Shown: positions 43,701 to 51,150, numbered from the stretch's first letter. The stretch is DNA of 51,150 nucleotides from an uncultured Bacteroidia bacterium (GCA_902778855.1 CACYZM010000010.1:1-51150), one strand, 5' to 3'. Notes: generated from the letters alone by a model not told the origin. Numbers and translations are program-made.

Positions 43701-45144
43701 CACCCTCAACAGCAAAGGCGTCACCTTCGACGACATCCGGCTGCGCGACAAACAAGGGCACGAAGGAACCCTCAACGGCGGCGTTCCCTTCGACTACTTC
43801 AAGAACATCCGGCTCGACGCCCGCATCAACCTGCGCAATATGATGGCCCTCAACACCACCAGCCGCGACAACAGTTCCTTCTACGGACTGGCTTACGCCG
43901 ACGGTTCGGTGCGCCTGTCCGGGCCCTTCGACAAGATCCGCCTCGGCCTCAACCTGACACCGCGGGCGAATTCCACCATCCACATTCCGCTGGGCAATTC
44001 GGCCAAACAGTCGCACTCGCTGCTGACGTTCATCAACAATGAAACCACGCCCATCGGCCTGTACGATTCCCTGATTCTGGCCAAACAGGTCAGCCGGCAG
44101 AAGAAGAGCGGGAAAAAAAGCGACCTGAGCGTCAACCTCCGCCTCAACGCCAATCCCGACGCCGAAATCCAGGTCGAAGTCGACAAGAATACCGGCGACA
44201 TCCTCAAAGCCCGGGGCAACGGCCTGATCAACATCCAGGTCACAGGCGGCAATTTCGACATCAAGGGCGACTACAAGGTGCAGAGCGGCAGCTACCACTT
44301 CGGTATGCTGGGCATCACCAGCCGCGACTTCTCGATCGACCCGGGCGGCACGATCGGCTTCACGGGCGACGTGATGCAGTCGGACCTCGACCTGACGGCC
44401 ACCTACCGCACCAAGGCCTCCATCAGTCCGCTCATCGCCGACTCCACGGCCGTGAGCATGCGCCGCAACGTGGAATGCGGCATCGGCGTCACGGGCAAGC
44501 TCGCCAATCCCCAGATCCATTTCAACATCCAGATTCCCGACCTGGATCCCACGACCCAGAACCGGGTGGAGAGCGCGCTCAATACCGAGGACAAACGGAT
44601 GAAACAGGCGCTGGCCCTGCTGATCTCGGGCGGCTTCGTCCCGGACGAGCAGTCGGGCATCGTCAACAGCACCACCCTGCTCTATTCGAACGCGTCGGAA
44701 ATGATGGCCAACCAGTTGAACAACATCTTCCGACAACTCGACATCCCGCTCGACCTGGGCTTCAACTACCAGCCCACGGAGACCGGCCGCGACATCTTCG
44801 ACGTGGCCGTGTCCACGCAGTTGTTCAACAACCGCGTGAGCATCAACGGCAACATCGGCTCGCGCCAGTATATGTCGTCGAGCAACAGCGACATCGTGGG
44901 CGACCTCGACGTCGAGATCAAGCTCAACCGCCAGGGACAGCTGCGCCTGACGCTCTTCTCGCATTCGGCCGACCAATACAGCAACTACCTCGACCAGAGC
45001 CAGCGCAACGGCGCCGGTATCGTGTATCAGGAAGACTTCAACACGATCGGAGAACTCTGGCGCAAAATATTCCATCTCAAAGGCGATGATGACCGGCAAA
45101 CTCCATCTGATCCCGACACCCCTCGGCGCCCCGGAACCGAGTGA
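40711..45144 (+). CDS. tamB: TamB-type translocation and assembly module protein
   Basis: A 1477-residue AsmA-like protein with one N-terminal membrane helix (about 6-27, LVRILLLVVIAIPTALIIGV) and a long repetitive beta-rich periplasmic part expected to form a lipid-binding groove that bridges the envelope. The C-terminal DUF490 domain spans roughly the last 350 residues (NGLINIQVTGGNFDIKGDY, SGSYHFGMLGITSRDFSI, and SSSNSDIVGDLDVEIKL near the end). Its usual partner in Bacteroidota is TamL, encoded at 16139-18352. Its last 56-59 bases overlap the next gene in another frame. It is divergent from tsaD and probably heads the run to the MBL hydrolase. Confidence 0.9.
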   Translation: MKNWKKLVRILLLVVIAIPTALIIGVQIPAVQTAIVGKVTDRLSEQLDGQARVGKVYLSFPNNIILKDVDLIQGEADTVAHLGKVLVNLKTSSLLFGDHARVRRISIEDGDIAIRKINDSTTNLAALFAPMRKKDRPDEPFKLPWESVSLGRLTLKHINCSTDSLDVRDINLTVRNAQYGETASARIENLSLQEMRRGFQLDRLGGDVKLDSTGLTVQGLRFDDGHTDLSGDVSLGFTDFSDFSEFGDKVLINADLRNTRFDLQTVKTLTRANVPDLALRLDGHVQGTLADLASHPLHIRSDSGNTTADLSFRIRGLPDIKNARIDAQVLKSNTTTHDLAEIIGKVSPSFDQASLRRIAPGEPLSLTAKASGTLSNLQFSGHLATASMGAATLDGTLRKTPRGMQIDGNARTETLQLGRILGNSSLGSLTCQTDVNFSTAGKAFDVGVEALKIDNFTFHGYNYHDLLASGRLKDGLLKADVVSNDPNLQLVAHADAEMGGKRKDSHYIIDLDLDYADLDALHFDKRDSSAIRLTLDADIVQKPKGAFLGRVDIRDLVASLGKRDFDIGDLALLSTQEDDRYFLTLNSDVARAEYDGNVFVTDFVKQALHRVMEDNVDHLLHKETGHKHEKDSESFGSLRLVTLDLQNLLDFFAPDIYVSYRSSVGVDLIDDDVQGGFSSELFAIKDNFLRNLQGRFYTEGNRMRADIDADRFQSGSLVAENITLDAWADSTFVDLRAGFHNEDGSGNRAELHTQLSFLDPTDEGYLLRADILPSEIAIADHAWELTPSTVSYKKGLIRIEDFVLQNGSQRLTADGRIGAALTDTVRVNLNDFDISLANSFLSKDLDVHGLLTGQGEAFALLGEGKGILLDLYGRQLSMAGVELGELQANSFWDEQAKRMNFRVENTLDGKHPLHATAWMRPSDKQVEADVRLDSLAMGILKPLLTGLASDIGGSVSGHVMAKGPLNKLALESEGTRFNNLAFKLDYTQVDYVADGPFTLNSKGVTFDDIRLRDKQGHEGTLNGGVPFDYFKNIRLDARINLRNMMALNTTSRDNSSFYGLAYADGSVRLSGPFDKIRLGLNLTPRANSTIHIPLGNSAKQSHSLLTFINNETTPIGLYDSLILAKQVSRQKKSGKKSDLSVNLRLNANPDAEIQVEVDKNTGDILKARGNGLINIQVTGGNFDIKGDYKVQSGSYHFGMLGITSRDFSIDPGGTIGFTGDVMQSDLDLTATYRTKASISPLIADSTAVSMRRNVECGIGVTGKLANPQIHFNIQIPDLDPTTQNRVESALNTEDKRMKQALALLISGGFVPDEQSGIVNSTTLLYSNASEMMANQLNNIFRQLDIPLDLGFNYQPTETGRDIFDVAVSTQLFNNRVSINGNIGSRQYMSSSNSDIVGDLDVEIKLNRQGQLRLTLFSHSADQYSNYLDQSQRNGAGIVYQEDFNTIGELWRKIFHLKGDDDRQTPSDPDTPRRPGTE

Positions 45145-45712
45145 TTCGCTTCCGGCCCCGGTGCTGGAATGTCTCCAGACGATCCGGCTTTTCTTCGTGG
45201 AAGAGCTGCGGACGGCCCGGCGCTTCCTGTCAGCCGCGGGCCTGAAAGGCCGCATCGATTCCCTGGAACTGCTCGAAATCAACGAGCACACGGATCCCGC
45301 GACCATTGAAGGTTATGCCCGCCGGCTCGGCGCGGAAGACGCCGCCCTGATGTCGGAAGCCGGCCTGCCCGCCGTGGCCGATCCCGGCGCCCGGCTGGTG
45401 GAACTGGCGCATCAGCGGGGCGTGGAAGTCGTCCCGCACATCGGACCCTCCTCGCTGATGCTGGCTCTGATGGCCTCCGGGCTCAACGGGCAATGCTTCG
45501 CTTTCTCGGGCTATCTCCCGGTCAAGCCCCAGGCCCGGCGCGAAACCATCGCCACGCTGGAGCGCACCTCCGCCCGGCTGCGGCAGTCCCAGATCTTCAT
45601 CGAAACCCCTTACCGCAACGACGCCCTGCTGGCCGACCTGGTGGGGCGGGCGGAAGTCGGGAAAGGCTTTACCATCGGCAAGCGTCCCTGCGTCTTTATC
45701 CTGCTGTCATGA
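45086..45712 (+). CDS. RsmI-like tetrapyrrole-methylase family SAM methyltransferase, short form
   Basis: A 208-residue protein of the family that includes RsmI (2'-O-methylation of 16S rRNA C1402). The N-terminus LHLIPTPLGAPE, FVEELRTARRFL, AALMSEAGLPAVADPGARLV and VVPHIGPSSLMLALMASGLNG are the family motifs. Bacteroidota relatives are about 235 residues; here the segment between IFIETPYRND and the terminal KRPCVFILLS is about 25 residues shorter, so a strand-helix unit seems missing. Two adjacent ATGs (45086, 45089) are possible starts, both within the tamB 3' end. folB overlaps by four bases. Confidence 0.82.
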   Translation: MMTGKLHLIPTPLGAPEPSDSLPAPVLECLQTIRLFFVEELRTARRFLSAAGLKGRIDSLELLEINEHTDPATIEGYARRLGAEDAALMSEAGLPAVADPGARLVELAHQRGVEVVPHIGPSSLMLALMASGLNGQCFAFSGYLPVKPQARRETIATLERTSARLRQSQIFIETPYRNDALLADLVGRAEVGKGFTIGKRPCVFILLS

Positions 45713-46056
45713 TACGACTCAATAATATGCAATTCCGCGGGCATCACGGATGCCTGGAAAGCGAGCGGCGCGACGGAAACTGGTTCCGCGTCGATTTCGC
45801 CTATGATTACGATATGCGCAAGGCCATCCGGACCGACGCGCTCGACGACGCCATCGACTATGGCGGAATCTATGACCTGATCAAGGAAGAGATGGCGCAG
45901 CCCGCCAATCTGCTCGAGCATCTGGCCGGGCGCATCCTCAACGCGATCATCGACCGGTTTCCGCGGATTGAATGGGCCGAACTGACCGTCACCAAATTCA
46001 ATCCCCCGCTCGACGGGAAGGTCGAAAGCACGTCTGCCACCGTAACGTATGAATAA
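45709..46056 (+). CDS. folB: Dihydroneopterin aldolase
   Basis: Cleaves 7,8-dihydroneopterin to 6-hydroxymethyl-dihydropterin in folate synthesis. The 115 residues match the family: IRLNNMQFRGHHGCLESER at the N-terminus (usually FYAYHGVLPQER), DDAIDYGGIYDLIKEEM and NLLEHLAGRI with the conserved Glu, and the C-terminal LTVTKFNPPL with the catalytic Lys. The ATG overlaps the previous stop by four bases (ATGA), and mtaB starts eight bases before its stop, so expression is coupled on both sides. Confidence 0.92.
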   Translation: MIRLNNMQFRGHHGCLESERRDGNWFRVDFAYDYDMRKAIRTDALDDAIDYGGIYDLIKEEMAQPANLLEHLAGRILNAIIDRFPRIEWAELTVTKFNPPLDGKVESTSATVTYE

Positions 46057-47338
46057 AAAAGCCGCTTTCATCACGCTGGGCTGCAAGCTCAATTTCGCGG
46101 AGACCTCCACCTTCGCGCGGCAATTCGCCGCGGAAGGATGGGACGAGGTCAAGCCGGGGCCCGGCGTGGATGTCGTCGTGATCAACACCTGTTCGGTGAC
46201 GGAACACGCCGACAAGAAATGCCGCAACCTCATCCGCCGGCTGCACAAGGTCGCGCCGGAAGCCCGGATTGCCATCACCGGCTGCTACGCGCAGCTCAAA
46301 CCGCAGGAAATCCTCGAAATCGACGGCGTGGACCTCGTGGTCGGCACCGAACGCAAAGGAGAGCTGGTGCCGCTGATCCTGTCTCTTTTCAAGGCCGGCG
46401 ACGGCGATGCCCCGAGCCGGCAGCAAGGCTATTCCTGCGACGTCGACGCCGTCGACAACTTTTTCCCCGCCTACGCCTCAGGCGAGCGCACCCGCTCCTT
46501 CCTCAAAGTCCAGGACGGTTGCGACTACCACTGCGCCTACTGCACCGTGCCGCTGGCACGCGGACGCAGCCGCAACCTTCCCGTAGCCGAGCTGGTCGCC
46601 CAGGCCCGGGAAATCGCCGCACAAGGCATCGTGGAAGTCGTGCTCACGGGCGTGAACACGGGCGATTTCGGCAAAACCACCGGCGAGAGCTTCCTCTCGC
46701 TGCTGCAGGCGCTGAATGAAGTGCCGGGCATCGAACGCTACCGCATCTCGTCGATCGAGCCGAACCTGCTCACCGAGGAGATCCTGCGCTGGATAGCTTC
46801 CGGCACGAAGTTCCTGCCCCACTTCCACATTCCCATCCAGGCCGGCTGCAACAAGACGCTCAAGGCAATGCACCGGCGATATACGGCCGAGCAGTTCGAG
46901 GCCAAGATCGCATTGATCCGCGACATTCTCGAGAAGCCGGAAGAGCGATACACGCGCGTGTTCTTCGGCATCGACGTGATCGTGGGCTTCCCGGGCGAGA
47001 CCGAGGAGGACTTCGAAGAAACTTACCGGCTGCTGGAGCGCGTCCGGCCCGCCTTCCTGCACATCTTCCCCTACTCCCGCCGCGCTGGCACGCCGGCGGC
47101 GGAGCGCCCGGACCAGGTGCAGGAATCGGTAAAGACGGCCCGCGTACAGCGGCTGGAGGCGCTCTCCGACCGCCTCCACGCCGCGTTCACGGCCGCCAAC
47201 GCCGGCCGCCCCGCGAAAGTCCTTTTCGAAAGTACGATGAAAGGCGGCAAAATGTTCGGCTACACGGAGAACTATCTCCGCGTCGAACGGCCGTACGACA
47301 AAGATTTGATTGGAAAGATCGTTGAAGTCACAGTATGA
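46049..47338 (+). CDS. mtaB: t6A37 methylthiotransferase MtaB
   Basis: A radical-SAM enzyme that turns t6A37 into ms2t6A37 in tRNA. The 429 residues contain the N-terminal UPF0004 cluster cysteines (LGCKLN, INTCS, GCYAQ), the radical-SAM CDYHCAYC (CxxxCxxC), VVLTGVNTGDFG and HFHIPIQAGCNKTLKAMHRRY, and a C-terminal TRAM domain. LGCKLNFAETS and VLTGVN favour MtaB over MiaB and RimO. It pairs functionally with tsaD at 39620-40651. It overlaps folB by eight bases and the MBL hydrolase gene by four. Confidence 0.94.
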   Translation: MNKKAAFITLGCKLNFAETSTFARQFAAEGWDEVKPGPGVDVVVINTCSVTEHADKKCRNLIRRLHKVAPEARIAITGCYAQLKPQEILEIDGVDLVVGTERKGELVPLILSLFKAGDGDAPSRQQGYSCDVDAVDNFFPAYASGERTRSFLKVQDGCDYHCAYCTVPLARGRSRNLPVAELVAQAREIAAQGIVEVVLTGVNTGDFGKTTGESFLSLLQALNEVPGIERYRISSIEPNLLTEEILRWIASGTKFLPHFHIPIQAGCNKTLKAMHRRYTAEQFEAKIALIRDILEKPEERYTRVFFGIDVIVGFPGETEEDFEETYRLLERVRPAFLHIFPYSRRAGTPAAERPDQVQESVKTARVQRLEALSDRLHAAFTAANAGRPAKVLFESTMKGGKMFGYTENYLRVERPYDKDLIGKIVEVTV

Positions 47339-48108
47339 ACAGCATCACTTTTTTGGGAACGGGAACATCGCAGGGGATTCCGATGATCGGCTGCAACTGC
47401 GAAGTGTGCACCTCGGCCGACGCGCGCGACAAGCGCCTGCGGTGTTCGGCGCTCATCCGATATGAAGGGAAAACCTTCCTGATCGACGCCGGGCCGGATT
47501 TCCGGCAGCAGATGCTGCGCGAGCACATCGCGCATCTCGACGCCATTCTCCTGACGCATCATCACAAGGACCACACCGGCGGGCTCGACGACGTGCGTTC
47601 GTTCAACTACCTAGAAAAGCGCTCTTTCCCCATCTACTGCGAAGCCGCCGTGCTGGAGTCCCTCAAGAAGGAATACTACTATGTGTTTGCGGAAAAACCT
47701 TATCCCGGCTCGCCGGAGATGGACGTGCATCTGATCAACAGCCTGCCGTTCGAGATCGACGGCGTGCGGGTCGTCCCCATCCGGGCGATGCACTACAAGC
47801 TGCCCATCCTGGGCTTCCGCTTCGGTGACTGCGCCTACGTGACCGACGCCAATTACATCCCGGAAAGTGAATTCGAAAAGCTGAAGGGCCTGAAAATCTT
47901 CGTCCTCAACACCGTCAAGCGCGGCAAGCACATCTCCCACTACGCCCTGGAGGAAGCCATCGAAATCTGCCGCCGCGTCGACGCCGAAAAGAGCTACCTC
48001 ACCCACCTCTCGCACATGCTCCCCAGGCACGCCCTCCTCACCGAAGAACTCTCCACCCTCCCCTTCTCCCTCCAGCCCGCCTACGACGGCCTGCGGGTAG
48101 AGTATTGA
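47335..48108 (+). CDS. MBL-fold metallohydrolase (PhnP/RNase Z-like)
   Basis: A 257-residue metallo-beta-lactamase-fold hydrolase. Motifs: ITFLGTGTSQGIPMIGC at the N-terminus; three Cys in CNCEVC, as in PhnP; the metal-binding HHHKDH (75-80); MHYKLPILGFRFG; YVTDANYIP; and HISHYALEEAI with late histidines. PhnP acts on 2',3'-cyclic or ribose cyclic phosphates, but no phosphonate genes are nearby, and these Bacteroidota proteins are generally annotated only as MBL hydrolases. It overlaps mtaB by four bases and is last in the tamB run; element E lies just downstream. Confidence 0.88.
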   Translation: MNSITFLGTGTSQGIPMIGCNCEVCTSADARDKRLRCSALIRYEGKTFLIDAGPDFRQQMLREHIAHLDAILLTHHHKDHTGGLDDVRSFNYLEKRSFPIYCEAAVLESLKKEYYYVFAEKPYPGSPEMDVHLINSLPFEIDGVRVVPIRAMHYKLPILGFRFGDCAYVTDANYIPESEFEKLKGLKIFVLNTVKRGKHISHYALEEAIEICRRVDAEKSYLTHLSHMLPRHALLTEELSTLPFSLQPAYDGLRVEY

Positions 48109-48126
48109 CATCCGCCCATCATTCCC

Positions 48127-48276
48127 GCCAAACAGGCGCAAGGATAAACCTGAATGAAGGGCCTGAGGGGCATATGGGCTTGCGCCTGAGGCCGATTACG
48201 GCGGTTGGCGCAAGATATTTTGGAAAAAGTGGTCTCGGAAGGCCTTCCAGGGCAGGCGCCTTTGCGCCTGTTTGGC
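48127..48276. repeat. Four-arm palindromic element E (GGCGCAAG core)
   Basis: The core GGCGCAAG alternates in orientation at 48135-48142 (+), 48179-48186 (-), 48207-48214 (+) and 48261-48268 (-, one mismatch). The outer arms form a perfect 15-bp inverted repeat, GCCAAACAGGCGCAA (48127-48141) with 48262-48276. The alternative pairing of arms 1-2 gives a perfect 10-bp helix (48133-48142 with 48179-48188). It occupies the whole spacer between the MBL hydrolase and the orphan lipoprotein. Confidence 0.65.
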
Positions 48277-48292
48277 GGCCCTGTTGGGCCGC
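48275..48292. terminator. Hairpin abutting the lipoprotein stop codon
   Basis: GCGGCCC (48275-48281), a TGTT loop and GGGCCGC (48286-48292) form a perfect 7-bp hairpin that touches the stop codon of the minus-strand lipoprotein gene. No T-tract follows, so its role as a terminator is uncertain. Confidence 0.4.
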
Positions 48293-48765
48293 TACTGTTG
48301 CCTGATGATCAGCGTCGCCTTGCTTGTCACAGTCTTTCCGGATTTATCTTTGCGAGATTCGTCGAACATCATAATAAAGCATTTATAGGATTTCCCCAGC
48401 GTATTCGGCTTAACCGAAACCACATACGAAGACTGGTAAGCATTGACTTTGGTCCGCGAGACGTTAACCATTTCTTCAGGGATCTCTTCGCTCCATGCAA
48501 TAAAGAACGTGTCATCCAAGGGGACTCCCTCGTCTTCTGGGTAAGAGGCTAAAACGGTATACTCCCCGCCTTGGGAACCCACATCGATCACATAATAATT
48601 GTAATAGCTGTACTTGTCTGCATAATCACTTGCAAATGGCGTCTCCGATGACAGGAGAATCTTCCCGTAACCGCCAATTGCAAGTTCATCGATATCATTG
48701 ATTTCGTGCCCCTGGCACCCAAATAAAACAAGACAGAGAAGCAATAGAGGGTAAATGCGTTTCAT
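48292..48765 (-). CDS. Orphan lipoprotein, 157 residues
   Basis: A small exported protein: signal MKRIYPLLLLCLVLFGC with lipidated Cys17, then a beta-rich domain (YSYYNYYVIDVGSQGGEYTVLASYP, SSYVVSVKPNTLGKSYKCFIMMFD) that looks like a single immunoglobulin-like or fibronectin-like sandwich. I do not recognise the family. Its base composition is clearly more AT-rich than the surrounding genes, with many A- and T-ending codons, which suggests recent acquisition. The start is the ATG giving the lipoprotein signal; a longer frame exists upstream in AT-rich DNA. It is a single gene flanked by element E and a poly-A-rich spacer. Confidence 0.7.
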   Translation of the reverse strand: MKRIYPLLLLCLVLFGCQGHEINDIDELAIGGYGKILLSSETPFASDYADKYSYYNYYVIDVGSQGGEYTVLASYPEDEGVPLDDTFFIAWSEEIPEEMVNVSRTKVNAYQSSYVVSVKPNTLGKSYKCFIMMFDESRKDKSGKTVTSKATLIIRQQ

Positions 48766-48819
48766 AGTATTTGTATTTGAACTATTCTTTAGATGCAATT
48801 CAGTATCAAAACGTTGCAT

Positions 48820-48848
48820 CAAAAATAATCAAAAAAAAAAAAATCAAA
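48820..48848 (-). promoter_or_regulatory. Possible promoter for the orphan lipoprotein
   Basis: The complement has TTTG (48845-48848) and TATTTTTG (48820-48827) 17 bases apart, near the 19-base consensus. The region also has an A-tract of ten or more bases, which may bend DNA. Confidence 0.45.
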
Positions 48849-48905
48849 AATTCCCCAAAAAAAGCAAAACAATCATTGATTAATCCGAATGATTTTTCGT
48901 GAAAC

Positions 48906-51150
48906 TCATACTTTCACCACCTCTTCGCCGGCGAGGTACCAGAGCCAGCCTTCGACGGAGGGGTAGCCCATGCCGCGGAGGAGGGAGACGTATTGGGAGA
49001 CCTGGCGGCGGTGGGAGGCGTGGGGTTGGCCGAATTTGTAGTCGATGACAATGACGCGGGAGCCGTCGGGGGCGATGAGGACGCGGTCGGGGCGCTTGAT
49101 TTCGCCGGAAGCGTCGACGACCGAGGCCTCGTTCAGGACGCGGTAGGTTCCGTCGAACCAGTGGCGGCCGCTGCTTCGGGTTTCCAGGTCGGAATCGATT
49201 TCCACACGGGCCATCTCGCGGTGGTGGACGATGCCCTGCTGGCGGGCGCTGGCCTCGGCGGCAAAATAATCGGCGCCGTGGAGCGAGAGTTTCAGGCGCT
49301 CGGCCGTCATCGCCACGCGGGCGAAGGCGAGCTGGGGATCGTCGACCAGCGTGGAAGTCTCTTTCTTCCGGACGAAGGGCGCGCGGGTTCCGGTTTTATA
49401 GGTAACATTCTCGTCTAGCGAGTCGGCATAGATGCGATACAGGGCGTCGGCGATGCTCTTCAGCTTGTAATTCTTGCCTTCTGGCTGAGGAGCGTAGAGC
49501 AACAGGCGGGTGCGGGCGCGCGTGAAAGCGACGTACCAGGTGTTGACCACGTCGACGTATTCATAGATACGTTCCCGGATATAGTCGGGGGCAAAGCAGG
49601 TGTCGAGCAGCGACTTGGTGGCCTTGAGGGGAATGAGCCCCAGTTCAGCGAACGGTCCGGAGGTTTCACACCAGAGCGTAGGCAACAACTGGTTGGCCGG
49701 CGTGAACGGATCGTCGACGAAGGGGATGATGACGGCGTCGAGGCTCAGTCCCTTGGCCTTGTGGATGGTCATCACGCGCACGGCGTTCTGGCCGTCGGGG
49801 GCGCAGATGGCTTTCTTGAAGCCCGTTTCGTCCCACCATTTCACGAAACCGCGCAGGGAGGAGCCGTATTTCTCCTGCCAGGCCAGGACGGCGTCGAGGA
49901 AGGCGTGGACGAAGGGAAGGTCGGCCTCCGCGGGCGCGATGGCGGGATCGCCGAGCAGCCGCTCGCAGGTCTCGTAGAGCGAGCCGCTCTCGGACACGGA
50001 AACTTCGACGCCGAGTTGCGAAGCCATCAACTGATTCACCGGATCTTCCGGGTCGACCTGGCAGGCCAGCAGGGCCATCAGGCGGCCGATGCAGGGTGAT
50101 GAGCCAATCTGCAGCGAGTCTTCCGTCAGGACGTTGATGTCGTGGGCCATCAGATAGGCGGCCACTTCGGCGCCCTGGGTATTCTTGCGAACCAGAATGG
50201 TGATGTCCTTGTAGTCGTAGCCTTCCGCCCGAAGGTCGGCGATGTCGACGACCATACGGGCGAGCGCCGCCTCTTTCCAGCCGGCTTCCTCTTCCCCATC
50301 GCCGGAATTCCCGGACAGGAAGGAAAGCCGCACATAGCCTTCCGGATCGCCGGCGTGAGCCGGCGGAATCTCCTGCTTGCAGTCGCCGTAGATGCGGCCG
50401 ACTTCGCGGCCGATTTCCGTCTCGTCGGGCTCGCCTTCGAGCACGGGGCCGATGCGGGAGAAAACGGTGTTGTTGAATTCCACCACGGCCACGCCGCTGC
50501 GCCAGTTCTCGGTGAGCGTCTCGTCGTGGATGGCGGCGGGGCCCAGGTCGCGGTAGAGATAGTCGCTCATCAGGCGCCAGTCGGAACCGCGCCAGCGGTA
50601 GATCGACTGCTTGATGTCGCCCACCACCAGATTGGGGTTGCCCTGGGCCACGCTGTTGGCAAACAGCGGGCGGAAATTGTTCCACTGGAGGATCGACGTG
50701 TCCTGCGCCTCGTCGAGCAGGATGTGGTCATAGCGGTTGCCGATCTTCTCGTACACGAAAGGCGTGTCGTCGTCGGCAATGATGCGGCTCAACAGGTCGG
50801 TAGACTGCCTGAGGAGCACCACGTTGTTCTCCTGCAGATGGAGGTTGTCGCGAATGACACGCGCGCTGCTCCAGTCCACGTGCCCGATTTCGTAATGGGC
50901 GATGGCGGCTTCGACCAGGTCGGAGAGGGCGTCGCGGTCGGGGAAACCGTCGATTGCGATCCGGAGCCGGTCGTTATTGGGGGTGGCGAAGTCACCCGCC
51001 GCCCATTTGCGGAAGACCGTCATCGGGCTGTTTTTCTTCCACTTGAAATCTTCCGGCGTCATCCCGTGCCGCCCAATCAATGCAAGGGCTTCGGCCGCAA
51101 TGCGGCGGGCTTCCTGTTCGTACGCCTCGATCATCGCGCCCAGTTTCTTG
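48906..51150 (-). CDS. UvrD/AddA-type helicase-nuclease, C-terminal part
   Basis: At least 748 codons, open past the right edge of the window, so the N-terminal Walker A is not seen. Visible SF1A helicase motifs: ILLDEAQDTS (II), VVGDIKQSIYRWRG (III), TENWRS (IV), VMTIHKAKGLSLDAVIIP (V) and WYVAFTRAR (VI). The C-terminus has a RecB-type PD-(D/E)xK nuclease: HHREM, RPDRVLI and VIVIDYKFG. This architecture matches the AddA/RecB-like subunit used by Bacteroidota for double-strand break repair; its AddB-like partner would be expected upstream, beyond the window. It is separated from the orphan lipoprotein by 140 bases of AT-rich spacer. Confidence 0.92.
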   Translation of the reverse strand, partial: KKLGAMIEAYEQEARRIAAEALALIGRHGMTPEDFKWKKNSPMTVFRKWAAGDFATPNNDRLRIAIDGFPDRDALSDLVEAAIAHYEIGHVDWSSARVIRDNLHLQENNVVLLRQSTDLLSRIIADDDTPFVYEKIGNRYDHILLDEAQDTSILQWNNFRPLFANSVAQGNPNLVVGDIKQSIYRWRGSDWRLMSDYLYRDLGPAAIHDETLTENWRSGVAVVEFNNTVFSRIGPVLEGEPDETEIGREVGRIYGDCKQEIPPAHAGDPEGYVRLSFLSGNSGDGEEEAGWKEAALARMVVDIADLRAEGYDYKDITILVRKNTQGAEVAAYLMAHDINVLTEDSLQIGSSPCIGRLMALLACQVDPEDPVNQLMASQLGVEVSVSESGSLYETCERLLGDPAIAPAEADLPFVHAFLDAVLAWQEKYGSSLRGFVKWWDETGFKKAICAPDGQNAVRVMTIHKAKGLSLDAVIIPFVDDPFTPANQLLPTLWCETSGPFAELGLIPLKATKSLLDTCFAPDYIRERIYEYVDVVNTWYVAFTRARTRLLLYAPQPEGKNYKLKSIADALYRIYADSLDENVTYKTGTRAPFVRKKETSTLVDDPQLAFARVAMTAERLKLSLHGADYFAAEASARQQGIVHHREMARVEIDSDLETRSSGRHWFDGTYRVLNEASVVDASGEIKRPDRVLIAPDGSRVIVIDYKFGQPHASHRRQVSQYVSLLRGMGYPSVEGWLWYLAGEEVVKV

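Noticed and set aside
41830-45306. Long minus-strand open frame (1158 codons) opposite tamB
   Set aside because: It is a shadow of the GC-rich tamB frame: the translation is a low-complexity string of Val, Glu, Asp, Gly and His with no domain motif, while the plus-strand frame has a membrane helix and a DUF490 end.

Overview
The window is chromosomal DNA from a GC-rich member of the Bacteroidota, most likely order Bacteroidales (phylum fairly sure, lower rank inferred). The signs are: many -7 boxes of the form TAnnTTTG with no obvious Shine-Dalgarno sequences; lineage-typical proteins (a TamL-type Omp85 lipoprotein, TamB, a DUF349 protein, a DUF4923 protein, a five-fold beta-flower repeat protein, zinc-free type B L31, and an IspG that is Bacteroidetes-like on both sides of its insert); and a lipid A, DAP and MEP-isoprenoid gene set. 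No rRNA, tRNA, IS element, prophage or CRISPR array was recognised.

Layout. 1-135: 5' end of a YugP-like metallopeptidase. 136-1076: a gene-free block of structured repeats. 1077-7438 (-): a tightly coupled run surE-lpxB-dapF-HAMP receptor-trkH-SF1B helicase. 7536-10239 (+): gap and a UshA-like nucleotidase lipoprotein. 10243-10917 (-): trmD. 10989-16138 (+): DUF349 protein, yidC, yggS and an M28-like lipoprotein. 16139-20417 (-): tamL, a SpoU methyltransferase, a paired-hairpin spacer and rfbB. 20503-20910 (+): beta-flower protein. 20912-23645 (-): GH13 enzyme and a PPi-type phosphofructokinase. 23739-32791 (+): ligA, yihY, rel, an Ig-like lipoprotein, an outer-membrane barrel and ispG. 32772-34160 (-): glmM. 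34255-35211 (+): DUF4923 protein and L31. 35267-35863: second gene-free repeat block. 35864-38108 (+): NamZ-like DUF1343 protein, zeta-like P-loop kinase, SlyD. 38082-40651 (-): FAD oxidoreductase and tsaD. 40711-48108 (+): tamB, RsmI-like methylase, folB, mtaB and an MBL hydrolase. 48109-48291: another palindromic element. 48292-48765 (-): orphan lipoprotein. 48906-51150 (-): UvrD/AddA-type helicase-nuclease, cut by the window edge.

Most genes are housekeeping functions: envelope biogenesis (lpxB, dapF, yidC, tamL, tamB, glmM, rfbB), tRNA modification (trmD, tsaD, mtaB), central carbon (gap, PPi-PFK, GH13), (p)ppGpp, and DNA repair. Genes are packed with 1-4 nt overlaps, and five of six convergent junctions have at most 3 nt between stops or overlap.

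The striking material is non-coding. The two gene-free blocks share a ~262-nt element (A) whose long stems differ in sequence between the copies but keep pairing, while its internal-loop segments are identical. That is the pattern expected of a structured RNA. A second family (B) occurs in both blocks in opposite orientation. Three further elements (C, D, E), and less clearly a fourth (F), share an architecture of four related arms in alternating orientation that could fold in two mutually exclusive ways, although their sequences are unrelated.
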